64,000 bases of DNA from Desulfosporosinus meridiei DSM 13257 (GTDB taxonomy: Bacteria; Bacillota; Desulfitobacteriia; Desulfitobacteriales; Desulfitobacteriaceae), in assembly GCF_000231385.2 (NCBI RefSeq), contig NC_018515.1, positions 4,174,501 through 4,238,500 on the forward strand, written 5' to 3'. Shown one piece after another: positions 36,127-44,491 of the stretch. The first letter of the stretch is position 1. Each line of letters opens with the position of its first letter. The position numbers and the translations under genes were made by a program. Under the pieces are notes generated by a model. That model worked only from the letters and a program-made list of their open reading frames with translations, did not search any database and had not been told where the DNA came from.

Positions 36127-38148
36127 TCACCTAATCCCATCCACTAACCGATCAATCAACTCATCCTTGGGAATAAACGGCATAGTCATATGCCCCTTTC
36201 CTTTATACCGCTCATTAAACTCAATGCCGGTTTCAATTGAATTCTGATTTCGCGCCCAAGCTCGTCTCGCCACTCCACCGACCACATCCCATAACAGGGC
36301 AGATTTTATGACGTTATCCACTCGTTCACTTCCGTCAAGCACTAAACCAAACCCGCCATTGATAGCCTTCCCGATGCCTACGCCCCCTCCATTATGAAGA
36401 GAGACCATGCTCATCCCCCGGGCGGCATCTCCGGCAAAACTTTGTACAGCCATATCCGCCATAACATTACTTCCATCTTTAATATTCGCTGTCTCTCTAA
36501 AAGGAGAATCCGTCCCGCTAACATCATGGTGATCTCTGCCCAGCATAACCGGCCCAATCTCTCCCTGGCGAATCATCTCATTGAATTTTAGCGCAATTCT
36601 GATCCGACCTTCCGCATCCTGATAGAGAATTCTGGCTTGTGTCCCCACAACCAGCTTGTTCTTCTCCGCATCCTTAATCCAAATATAGTTGTCCCGATCT
36701 TGTCCCCTGCGATTTGGATCAATACAAGCCATGGCCGCTTCATCCGTCTTTCGCAAATCTTCCTTTTTCCCACTTAGACACACCCATCTAAAGGGCCCAT
36801 ACCCATAATCAAACAGCTCCGGCCCCATAATATCCTCTACATAGGACGGGAAAATAAAGCCATCCTTCTCATCTATACCATTTTTAGAAATCTCAGTAGC
36901 TCCCGCATCATAAACCGCCTTCATAAAAGAATTACCATAATCAAAGAAATAAGTACCTCGGGCAACCAAGGTTTTAATCAATTCAAATTGCCGCACCAAG
37001 CTCTGATCGACAAGCTTTTTGAACTCTGTCCGGTTGGTAGCCAGTAATCTCGTCCGCTCCTCAAAGCTGATCCCTTGGGGGCAATACCCACCCTCATAAG
37101 CCACATGACAAGAGGTTTGATCACTGAGCAAATCCACCTTAATCTGGTGATTAACCGCGTACTCTAATAAATCCACCACATTACCCTGATAAGCAATGGA
37201 CATAGGTTCTTTCTTCTCCACATACTCTGCAGCGATCTTAAAGACTTCCTCTAAATCTGCAGACACTCTGCTGACCCAGCCCTGCTCATATCGAGTCTTA
37301 ATTCTCGATTCATCCACCTCGGCTATAATCCCCACACCACGGGCAATCTCCACAGATTTTCCTTGAGCCCCGCTCATTCCCCCCAGACCAGAGGTGAGGA
37401 ACAAACTCCCTCTGAGATCTCCATCATGGGGAATCCCTAACTTCATCCGTCCGGCATTAAGTAACGTATTAAAGGTTCCATGAACAATCCCCTGGGGCCC
37501 GATATACATCCAGCCACCCGCCGTCATCTGACCATAATTAGCGACGCCCATCTGTTCCGCAATTTCCCAATCCTTTTGATTGTCAAACATCCCTACCATC
37601 AAGGCGTTGGTAATAATCACTCGCGGTGCCTCCGGTCGAGAAGGGAATAATCCCACGGGGTGGCCGGATTCCATGACCAGGGTTTGCTGATCCGTCATGA
37701 CTTCGAGATATTTTTTGATCAAACGGTATTGCAGCCAATTTTGACAGACACTTCCAGTTTCACCATAAGTAACCAATTCATAAGGATAAAGAGCAACCTC
37801 AAAATCCAAGTTATTATCAATCATTACTTGAAAAGCCTTACCCTCAATACAGTTTCCCTTATACTCATCAATCGGTTTTCCCGAGAGCTTTCCGGCTGGA
37901 CGATAGCGATAGGCATAGACTCTGCCCCTTGTCCGCAGCTCCTCTAAAAACTCAGGTGCCAACTCTTCATGCAATTCTTCCGGAACATAACGCAAGGCAT
38001 TCTTGAGAGCAATTTTTGTCTGACTGGGATTTAAGCTAAAACCTCGATCGGGAGCCCTTCTTATTCCTTCCACAAATTCCTGCTTTGCCGGTAATTCAGT
38101 ATCTAATTTAATAGTCATAGCTTGAGAGATATCATAGTTACTAATCAT
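36127..38148 (-). CDS. hutU: Urocanate hydratase
   Basis: Second step of histidine degradation (urocanate to imidazolone propionate, NAD+ cofactor). 673 aa from the ATG at 38148 behind GAGGAG. Longer than the Bacillus enzyme (about 550) and like the long clostridial form. Motifs: MTAGGWMYIGPQGIVHGTFN, LGGMSGAQGKSVEIARG (NAD-binding), HVAYEGGYCPQGISFEER, MLGRDHHDVSGTDSPFRE, SLHNGGGVGIGKAINGGFG. The neighbours are hutI and the B12-type gene in the same direction. Confidence 0.96.
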   Translation of the reverse strand: MISNYDISQAMTIKLDTELPAKQEFVEGIRRAPDRGFSLNPSQTKIALKNALRYVPEELHEELAPEFLEELRTRGRVYAYRYRPAGKLSGKPIDEYKGNCIEGKAFQVMIDNNLDFEVALYPYELVTYGETGSVCQNWLQYRLIKKYLEVMTDQQTLVMESGHPVGLFPSRPEAPRVIITNALMVGMFDNQKDWEIAEQMGVANYGQMTAGGWMYIGPQGIVHGTFNTLLNAGRMKLGIPHDGDLRGSLFLTSGLGGMSGAQGKSVEIARGVGIIAEVDESRIKTRYEQGWVSRVSADLEEVFKIAAEYVEKKEPMSIAYQGNVVDLLEYAVNHQIKVDLLSDQTSCHVAYEGGYCPQGISFEERTRLLATNRTEFKKLVDQSLVRQFELIKTLVARGTYFFDYGNSFMKAVYDAGATEISKNGIDEKDGFIFPSYVEDIMGPELFDYGYGPFRWVCLSGKKEDLRKTDEAAMACIDPNRRGQDRDNYIWIKDAEKNKLVVGTQARILYQDAEGRIRIALKFNEMIRQGEIGPVMLGRDHHDVSGTDSPFRETANIKDGSNVMADMAVQSFAGDAARGMSMVSLHNGGGVGIGKAINGGFGLVLDGSERVDNVIKSALLWDVVGGVARRAWARNQNSIETGIEFNERYKGKGHMTMPFIPKDELIDRLVDGIR

Positions 38149-38238
38149 CCAGATCACTCCTCACTAAAATTTAAACACTTGATCCAACAATATTAGGTTA
38201 CCACGCTGAAAAGTCTACATGGCTCATATTTCAGAAAT

Positions 38239-38270
38239 AGGTACAGTTGTCCCTGAGGACCGCTGTACCT
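38239..38270 (-). terminator. Hairpin/terminator behind the corrinoid protein gene
   Basis: AGGTACAG/CTGTACCT stem with inner GGTCC/GGGAC, followed by ATTTC. Likely the original end of the mttB-corrinoid transcript, before repeat A copy 3 was inserted between. Confidence 0.6.
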
Positions 38271-38327
38271 TATCTCAATAACTATTTTGTCTACTCTACC
38301 TGAAAAAAGCTCTAAAACATTCCTAAG

Positions 38328-38425
38328 AATAATAGACCCTTAAGACAGGCGGCTTCGATCCACAGGAGTGAACCCATTGCGTGGAGAGGCGGTAAAGCCT
38401 ACAAAGCTTGGGTGGGAAGCCTATT
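38328..38425. mobile_element. Repeat A, copy 3 (left part only)
   Basis: AATAATAGACCC, then GGCGGCTTCGATCCACAGGA and GAGAGGCGGTAAAGCCTACA match copies 1, 2 and 4. The right part is missing and the match stops near the stop codon of the corrinoid protein gene at 38426. Confidence 0.75.
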
Positions 38426-39058
38426 CTAAGCAATCAAATTCCGGCACAGTTCAGTCGCTGTTCCGGCATCTGAAGCGTAGCCGTCAGCACCGATCTCGTC
38501 TGCGAAGCTTTGGGAAATAGGGGCTCCACCAATAATAACCTTCACCTTATCCCGGAGTCCCTCTTCCTTTAGGGCTTCAATGGTATCTTTCATGGATAAC
38601 ATGGTTGTAGTTAAAAGTGCGGATAAACCTATAACTTGAGGCGAATGCTCCTTAACAGCATTTACAAAAGCATCCGGATCTATGTCTACACCTAAATCAA
38701 CAACATCAAACCCAGCACTTTCTAACATCATGACTACAAGTTTTTTACCGATATCATGAAGATCACCTTTTACGGTTCCAATCACAACTTTGCCGGCAGA
38801 AGGCATATCACTATCAGCAATCAAAGGCTTTAAAAGCTCAATCCCGGTGCTCATAGCTTTAGCGGACATCATTACCTCTGGGACATACATATCCCCGGCT
38901 TTGAAACGAACTCCAACCACATCCATACCAGCCATTAAACCCTGATTGATAATTTCCAGAGGATCAGCTCCACTATCAATCAATTTTTGGGTAAGATCCT
39001 TCGCACCGTTATAATTCCCGTTAATCACCAGTTCAGCCAAGCTGCTAAAATCACTCAT
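38426..39058 (-). CDS. Methyltransferase-associated corrinoid protein (MtbC/MttC family)
   Basis: 210 aa. N-terminal four-helix cap (LAELVINGNYNGAKDLTQKL ... YVPEVMMSAKAM) and a B12-binding Rossmann domain with GDLHDIGKKLVVMMLESAGF (the His ligand of cobalt) and GGAPISQSFADEIGADGYA. It accepts a methyl group from an MttB-type methyltransferase and passes it on. AAGGAGGAGT precedes the ATG. It lies behind two mttB-type genes, so all three probably form one transcript from the sigma-54 promoter at 42407. Confidence 0.94.
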   Translation of the reverse strand: MSDFSSLAELVINGNYNGAKDLTQKLIDSGADPLEIINQGLMAGMDVVGVRFKAGDMYVPEVMMSAKAMSTGIELLKPLIADSDMPSAGKVVIGTVKGDLHDIGKKLVVMMLESAGFDVVDLGVDIDPDAFVNAVKEHSPQVIGLSALLTTTMLSMKDTIEALKEEGLRDKVKVIIGGAPISQSFADEIGADGYASDAGTATELCRNLIA

Positions 39059-39255
39059 GCTACGACTCCTCCTTAAATTATGAAAAATTATTACGTCTAA
39101 ACTATTATAGCCTTTAAAGCATTATTTTTCCTGTTTATTTACCACAAAAGTCTTTTTTTCTTTGAAACATTAAACAAGAATAATTCTCCAGTTTATTACA
39201 CCGAAATATCGCCTAAAACCCACCCACTTAAAGAAGTTGAGTCCTCAGAACTAAA

Positions 39256-40713
39256 TTAAAACTTCCCGCCAAATTTCTCCTGAGCTTTGCTCAGAATTTC
39301 TTCGATTTGAGCTTTTACCTCTTCGGAGACAGGCTTAGGCTGATGAGTTTCTAAGATAAGTTTAATTCGATCTCTGGCACGATCAATCATTGTCTTGCTG
39401 CCATCCGCCGTCCAATTTTCATAGTTATTAAAATCAGAAAGATCCGTAAACCAATTATCTCTAAAATGCTTGGCAGTATGTTCATCCCCCAAGAAGTTGC
39501 CTCCCGGGCCTACCCGCTTGATGGCTTCTACACCTAAGGACTCTTTATCCGTATTGATCCCCTTCAGTAAACGCCGAGTCCGCCCAATCACCTCATTAGA
39601 AATAACCAGCAGTTCTAAGGAACCGGTAATTCCAAATTCCATGTAAAAAACATCATGCATAATATTGCACCCTTGAAGAGCTCCCATCAAGGTAAACATT
39701 GTCGACTCTGCAATAGCCTGTTCATCGCAGACTTTGGAATTGCTGCATCCGGCATAACCCCAAGATGGAAGTTGATAGTAATGAGCCAGATCCACAGCTC
39801 CTCCTTGAAAGAGCACAGCTTCCGGAGTCCCGTAAACCGCCTGCATTGAACGCATATCCAACGGAGAATTTCCATACCCGTAAACAAAGGGTGCCCCCGG
39901 AGCCTTCAACTGGTGTATCACTAAACCGCTCAAAGCTTCCGCATTAGCCTGGACTAACGCCCCGGCAACCGTAGTCGGCACAGAGGCCCCGGCTACACCT
40001 CCGCAGGCAAAATTCGAAGGCACTCCATTTTCTGCAGCAATCAATAGCTTTTCAATAGACTCCTTCGGATGTTGAAGGGGCGAGGTGGGTTCAGTATAGA
40101 TCATAAACAAGGGCTTGTGCCGCAATTGCTCTTTGCCACCCACTGCGCAGGCGGCCATCTCAATAATATCTTGCAGAGTTGCTCCATCTTCAGCAATAAC
40201 CACTTGAGGTTTCTCAGTGTTTTGAACCATAATGGCATATTGCTCTCGATTAATCATCCGGGGGTCAGCATCGGACAGCAGGCCCATGGACATGACAAAA
40301 TCTATATTTGGCAATTTATCGCAAATTCTAATAGCATTAGCCACATCTGCCTTTGTCCAGTTTCTCCTCTCAAAAGTGAAGGGATCCAGATAATTGAGGG
40401 TATCTGATCCTGTACCGAAGTAGACATTGGACCCTTCTAAATGCAGAGCTGCTTCTCCCTGACGATTATATAAGGTCACTCGGGAAGGGGCCGTCTGCAA
40501 TGCTTTTTTCACTAGGGAGCTGGGAAAATAAACCCTATTCCCTTTTTCCACATGTGCTCCGGCCTGCCTAAGTAATTCCACAGCCTCTTCATGGTGAATC
40601 ACCATACCAGTATCTTCGAGAATCTGACAACTTGCCAGATGAATCTCTTCAGCTTGTTTTTCAGTAAGTGTCCTGAAGAACAGTCCGTTCCCATGTGAGC
40701 TTCCAACTCCCAT
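39256..40713 (-). CDS. MttB-family methyltransferase without pyrrolysine (second gene)
   Basis: 485 aa, ATG at 40713 behind AAAGGGG. COG5598 (trimethylamine methyltransferase superfamily) protein with a TIM-barrel fold. The frame has no internal amber codon, so it is the non-Pyl type, as in MtgB (glycine betaine:corrinoid methyltransferase of Desulfitobacterium) and relatives for proline betaine or carnitine. Shared motifs with its neighbour: YFGTGSDTLNYLDP, TEPTSPLQHPKESIEKLLIA, GGVAGASVPTTVAGALVQAN, GPGGNFLGDEHTAKHFRDNW. The two paralogs differ clearly. The substrate is unknown, a quaternary amine being likely from context. Confidence 0.88.
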   Translation of the reverse strand: MGVGSSHGNGLFFRTLTEKQAEEIHLASCQILEDTGMVIHHEEAVELLRQAGAHVEKGNRVYFPSSLVKKALQTAPSRVTLYNRQGEAALHLEGSNVYFGTGSDTLNYLDPFTFERRNWTKADVANAIRICDKLPNIDFVMSMGLLSDADPRMINREQYAIMVQNTEKPQVVIAEDGATLQDIIEMAACAVGGKEQLRHKPLFMIYTEPTSPLQHPKESIEKLLIAAENGVPSNFACGGVAGASVPTTVAGALVQANAEALSGLVIHQLKAPGAPFVYGYGNSPLDMRSMQAVYGTPEAVLFQGGAVDLAHYYQLPSWGYAGCSNSKVCDEQAIAESTMFTLMGALQGCNIMHDVFYMEFGITGSLELLVISNEVIGRTRRLLKGINTDKESLGVEAIKRVGPGGNFLGDEHTAKHFRDNWFTDLSDFNNYENWTADGSKTMIDRARDRIKLILETHQPKPVSEEVKAQIEEILSKAQEKFGGKF

Positions 40714-40771
40714 AACCTGCAACCCCTTTCATTTTGCCGTAAAATGAGTTCTCCTCTTTATCTTTCGTAAG

Positions 40772-42256
40772 TTAAGCGTTTTTATTTTTTCGTCTTGTAG
40801 ACGCTTTTTTTTGATCAGTATCAGCAATGATTTCATTTAAGCCTTGACGAATGGTGTCATCTAAGAGTTCGGCATCATGTGTTGCCACAATATGCTTAGT
40901 TAATTCCTCAGCCCGAGCTTCCATTGATTTAGACCCCTGCTCTTCCCAGACCTCCCAGAAAGAGGTGTTAAACTGCTTTGATGTCCAAATTTCTTGTCGG
41001 AAATTTTTAAAAGTATGTTCATGGCTGACATAATTTCCACCGGGGCCTACTTCATCAATCACATCAACCGCCATTGTTTCTTCATCAATACGAGTGCCTC
41101 TTCCCATATAACGGGCATTATCAATATAATCATTGCACATGGTAAGGAAGGTTAAGGAACCGGTTTTGCCGCCTTCTAAATAACCTACATCATGAACTAA
41201 ATTCGCACCCATTAATTGAGCCATCAAAATCCCATTTCCTGCTTCCATCCCTGCTTGAGCATCCGGGATAGGAGCATTGACACAACCTGCCTCTGTAAAG
41301 TTAGGAATTCCATAAAACTGGGATAATTGAGTCATGATAGCGTAATTCATCATTGTTTCCGGGGATCCGTACAAAGTCGCCGTGGTCTTCATATCCATCG
41401 GGGTAGCTCCGCCGCCAATAATAATCGGAGCTCCTTTTTGTTTTAATTGAGCCATGACCACACCCGCCAAAGCCTCGGCATTCATTAGAACAATAGTACC
41501 TGCTTTAGTAACCGGGGTGGTAGCCCCAGATAAGACCCCCGGAGTATAAACTACCGGCACACCATACTCGAAGCAAGCAAACATCTTGCCAACTCCATCA
41601 TTAGTATGGGTCAATGGGGAAATCGGCTCAGAGTAAAGAATCATAAAGGGATTTTTGCGAAGTTCCTCTCTCCCGCCGGCTACTAAGGCCGCCATTTCTA
41701 ATTGGGCGCGCATATTAATCTCATCATGAGCAGTGACAATCATGGGCTTGACAGTGTTGGTAACCATAGCCTCTAATTGATGGAGATCGCTGACTTTAGA
41801 ACTGGTATCCGAAGCGATAGCATAACTCATTACGAAATCATAATTAGGTAAGTAATCCATAACTCTGCAGGCAAGTTCCACATCCCGCTTAGTTGAGCGT
41901 CTCCGCTTGCCGGTTTCTAAATCTACAGTAAAAGGCAGGTCTGAACCGGTTCCAAAATATGTTCGATTCTTTTCCAAAGGCATAACTCGCTGGCCTTTGC
42001 GATTGGCAACGACAATTTTGCGCGGTGCTAAACGCAGGCATTCCTCTACTAACCAACTGGGAATCCGAACCCGATGATCATTGACAATACAGCCTGCATC
42101 TTTTAATAACTGCAAGGCTTCCGGATGGTCTACAACAACTCCGGTTCGTTCGAGTACTTCCAAAGTTGCAAAATGGATTTCCTCAATTTGGCCTTCACTT
42201 ACCCAACGCAGAAATGGGGTTGTTTGTTCTATACTATTGGAACGAATCTTTCTCAT
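40772..42256 (-). CDS. MttB-family methyltransferase without pyrrolysine (first gene)
   Basis: 494 aa. Motifs parallel the downstream paralog: YFGTGSDLPFTVDLETGKRR, SEPISPLTHTNDGVGKMFAC, GVLSGATTPVTKAGTIVLMN, GPGGNYVSHEHTFKNFRQEI, with a basic tail (TRRKNKNA). No amber codon. It is first in the operon, about 140 bases behind a good -24/-12 promoter. The ribosome site before the ATG is weak. It should demethylate a quaternary or methylated amine and methylate the corrinoid protein. Confidence 0.88.
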   Translation of the reverse strand: MRKIRSNSIEQTTPFLRWVSEGQIEEIHFATLEVLERTGVVVDHPEALQLLKDAGCIVNDHRVRIPSWLVEECLRLAPRKIVVANRKGQRVMPLEKNRTYFGTGSDLPFTVDLETGKRRRSTKRDVELACRVMDYLPNYDFVMSYAIASDTSSKVSDLHQLEAMVTNTVKPMIVTAHDEINMRAQLEMAALVAGGREELRKNPFMILYSEPISPLTHTNDGVGKMFACFEYGVPVVYTPGVLSGATTPVTKAGTIVLMNAEALAGVVMAQLKQKGAPIIIGGGATPMDMKTTATLYGSPETMMNYAIMTQLSQFYGIPNFTEAGCVNAPIPDAQAGMEAGNGILMAQLMGANLVHDVGYLEGGKTGSLTFLTMCNDYIDNARYMGRGTRIDEETMAVDVIDEVGPGGNYVSHEHTFKNFRQEIWTSKQFNTSFWEVWEEQGSKSMEARAEELTKHIVATHDAELLDDTIRQGLNEIIADTDQKKASTRRKNKNA

Positions 42257-42406
42257 TTAGGTTACCCGGTTAATAAAACTTGGACAAAACCTAACCTTAT
42301 CCTTTCGTAATTCTTGATGTATACCTGCCTTACCTCTCCAAGTTTTGAGCACAATTTGTCAATCTTAATGTATCTAGAGAGTTATCTCCAATACCAAATA
42401 AAATTA

Positions 42407-42423
42407 TTGCAAGATTTATGCCA
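42407..42423 (-). promoter_or_regulatory. Sigma-54 (-24/-12) promoter of the mttB operon
   Basis: TGGCATAAATCTTGCAA on the minus strand. It matches TGGCAC-N5-TTGCA except for one base, with GG and GC exactly 10 bases apart. The start of transcription should be near 42397, about 140 bases before the first mttB gene. The rest of the gap up to 42702 shows no gene. An inverted repeat CCATCC/GGATGG at 42421-42441 overlaps the -24 end. Confidence 0.75.
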
Positions 42424-42702
42424 TCCTTCATACCAGGATGGATCTCTCTTTCAAGCAAGACTTGCCATTAATATATCAGTACACTAAAGGGTTTTCCTAG
42501 TTCTTAGAATAAAGGGTTCAGCCCCTCTGTAAAGGGCAAAAATCAAAACGCTAAAATATTTTGCGCTTCAATCTTCTGCTTACTCCCCCTTGACTTACAC
42601 TCATGCAAACGCATAAAAATTCAGCGGTGCCAATTTTTATTGCAGGTTTTATAGTGATTTAACATTTTATTTTCCACTTATTTTAACTTTATTGGGTCCA
42701 AG

Positions 42703-43079
42703 TTACTGCTTTAGCTTTTCTTTATCGTGCCTGTAATCATATTTCTCATTGGGCATATGAAGTTCAACATTATTTATGATCACAGTGCTATCATCTTGCC
42801 AACGTATGGAAGCATTACTTTCTTTATATTGAAAGTAGATAATTTTAGATTTTCTAGTTACCTTATTAGAGGATAACTCTGCAATTACCGAATATGAAGT
42901 AGTGGCCCCTGCATCAGAAGTGTAGGCCTTAAGGGTATAGGTTTTATCCGGAGATGTTTCTTCCGCAATTAGAGTCCCCTTGGGAAGACGCTCCATGTCA
43001 TAAGACGACCAATAAACACCATAACCCAATATACTTGTAAACAGAAACAGGACTGAAATCAAAAGAATTTTGCGTTCAT
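42703..43079 (-). pseudogene. DUF5412-like small membrane-anchored protein with an apparent early frameshift
   Basis: The continuous frame (119 aa, 43062-42703) begins ISVLFLFTSILGYGVYWSSY without a ribosome site. The good start, AGGAG then ATG at 43079, is in another frame and runs into a stop after six codons. One more A in the AAAA run at 43071-43068 would give MNAKILLISVLFLF, a normal signal/membrane segment. The rest has SPDKTYTLKAYTSDAGATTS and a basic end, like the DUF5412 family. It could be a real mutation, slippage at the A-run, or a sequencing error. Confidence 0.55.
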
Positions 43080-43113
43080 TTCAACTCCTACTCTCTTTAA
43101 GTGGTTGATCAGA

Positions 43114-44103
43114 TTAACCGATAGCAATTATCTGGGTCATGGAAATAGCCTTAGTAGGGCAGGCCTCTTTACAAATCCCGCATCCCCAACACTTGTTCAG
43201 ATCAAGCTCAACCTTTCTCCGATTTTTTCCCTTCACCACTGTTCCTGCCTCCCCTATATAGAAAGCCCTAAAATTGCAACGCTTAGCACAAGCCCCACAA
43301 TGCGAACACTTAGCATCATCACGCTGAACCATGAATTGAATGATGGGAAAAACACCCTTCGTTCCTTTTTCCTGAGCCAAACGCAAGGGATAACAACAGC
43401 AGGAACAACAATTGCATATATAAGTCGGCCCCTTGGTTCGCCAGTCACTGTTTACTTGATGCATTAACCCCTTTTTATGAGCTGCCCGCACCAACTCTCC
43501 GGCCTCTTCTTTGGAAAGAGAACGACCAAAGGTTCGGTCGGTTATGGAATCGTTAAAGCTCAAACAAGTTTCCGTAGGCTTAACACAGTGACTTGCTAAC
43601 TTGCGGCAATTACAGGGAACTAAACGAATATCCTTTACAGATTCCAAAACTTGATCCAAGTCCTCAATCATCAGGAATGTCTCCGGGGCCCTATCCACAG
43701 TTTCCCCCTCAAGAAGGGAACCCAGATAAGAATCCATCCGCTCACGATAAACTCGATAACACCATTTGTCTAAAGTTCGCCTCAGATCTTTATCGATTAA
43801 ATGATAGTTTTCATCAAACTTACAGATATAATCCAAGAGTTCATAGAAATCCGCCCCGTAATAAATGTAATCTCCATCCACCTCTTCCCTATGAACAAGG
43901 TGTTTATTATAACAGGCGTCTAATAAGTCCTGTACATCTTCAAAATTACTGTTCATCCTTAAAACAATTTTCGAGACAGAACACTTTTCACCATTTAGCC
44001 GAGCTACCAGAATCATCTCTCGTTCAGAGAGAAAAAGAGACAAATGGGGAACTACAAATTCCGGCACAGCAAAGAGTCTAACAAACTTATCAATCTCAGA
44101 CAT
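43114..44103 (-). CDS. Fe-S protein with N-terminal helical/winged-helix-like region and two ferredoxin clusters
   Basis: 329 aa. Residues 1-about 100 look like a winged-helix-type segment (MILVARLNGEKCSVSKIVLR). Then LVPCNCRKLASHCVKPTETC and ICNCCSCCCYPLRLA, a Cys-dense middle seen in ferredoxin-type proteins of anaerobes. The C-terminus has two 4Fe-4S motifs, CSHCGACAKRCNFRAF and CWGCGICKEACPTKAIS. It is probably a soluble redox or redox-sensing protein. The position beside mttB and opu-type genes suggests a part in corrinoid reductive activation or regulation, but RamA-type length and domains are absent. Confidence 0.7.
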   Translation of the reverse strand: MSEIDKFVRLFAVPEFVVPHLSLFLSEREMILVARLNGEKCSVSKIVLRMNSNFEDVQDLLDACYNKHLVHREEVDGDYIYYGADFYELLDYICKFDENYHLIDKDLRRTLDKWCYRVYRERMDSYLGSLLEGETVDRAPETFLMIEDLDQVLESVKDIRLVPCNCRKLASHCVKPTETCLSFNDSITDRTFGRSLSKEEAGELVRAAHKKGLMHQVNSDWRTKGPTYICNCCSCCCYPLRLAQEKGTKGVFPIIQFMVQRDDAKCSHCGACAKRCNFRAFYIGEAGTVVKGKNRRKVELDLNKCWGCGICKEACPTKAISMTQIIAIG

Positions 44104-44144
44104 CAAAAAATCCGCCCTTCACGTTGTCATAATAGTTTTATAAA

Positions 44145-44185
44145 GCCACTTTACACCCATGAAATACTCTTGGGCATAAAGTGGC
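44145..44185 (-). terminator. Terminator of the ABC transporter operon
   Basis: GCCACTTTA/TAAAGTGGC stem with inner CCCA/TGGG, followed on the minus strand by TTTATAAAAC. It lies beyond repeat B copy 2. Confidence 0.65.
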
Positions 44186-44270
44186 CATTTAATTAATCTC
44201 TACCTACCCAGCCTCTCGGTGCAGCACCGAATTAAGGTACTCTTACTCACTCTTACTCTAACCTAACATC

Positions 44271-44447
44271 AGAGGAAGTGTCTTAGCATAGTGAGCACTT
44301 TAGTGGAATCGCGTCAATGAGCGCAGTCGATAAGGCGTGAAGAAACGCAACGGTTTACATGCAGTAAGCCCAGAGGTTTTGCGTTTTAGCCTTATCGACA
44401 AGCGAATAGCGATGAAACGTGTGCGAACGGGCTAAGACACTTCCTCT
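44271..44447. mobile_element. MITE-like element, family B copy 2
   Basis: 177 bp with perfect 17-bp terminal inverted repeats: AGAGGAAGTGTCTTAGC (44271-44287) and GCTAAGACACTTCCTCT (44431-44447). The interior matches copy 1 at 8991-9188. It lies 44 bases behind the stop of the substrate-binding protein gene. No coding capacity, so it would need a transposase from elsewhere. Confidence 0.85.
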
Positions 44448-44491
44448 CCCCAGACTGAGCTCAACTCACCTTAACTTCGCTTCAAACCGCT

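Noticed and set aside
35777-36247. Several 60-80-codon frames around repeat A copy 2
   Set aside because: They are produced by the GC-rich repeat and by antisense of hutU.
39256-42256. Pyrrolysine-containing MttB
   Set aside because: Both frames are open without an amber codon over the full family length.
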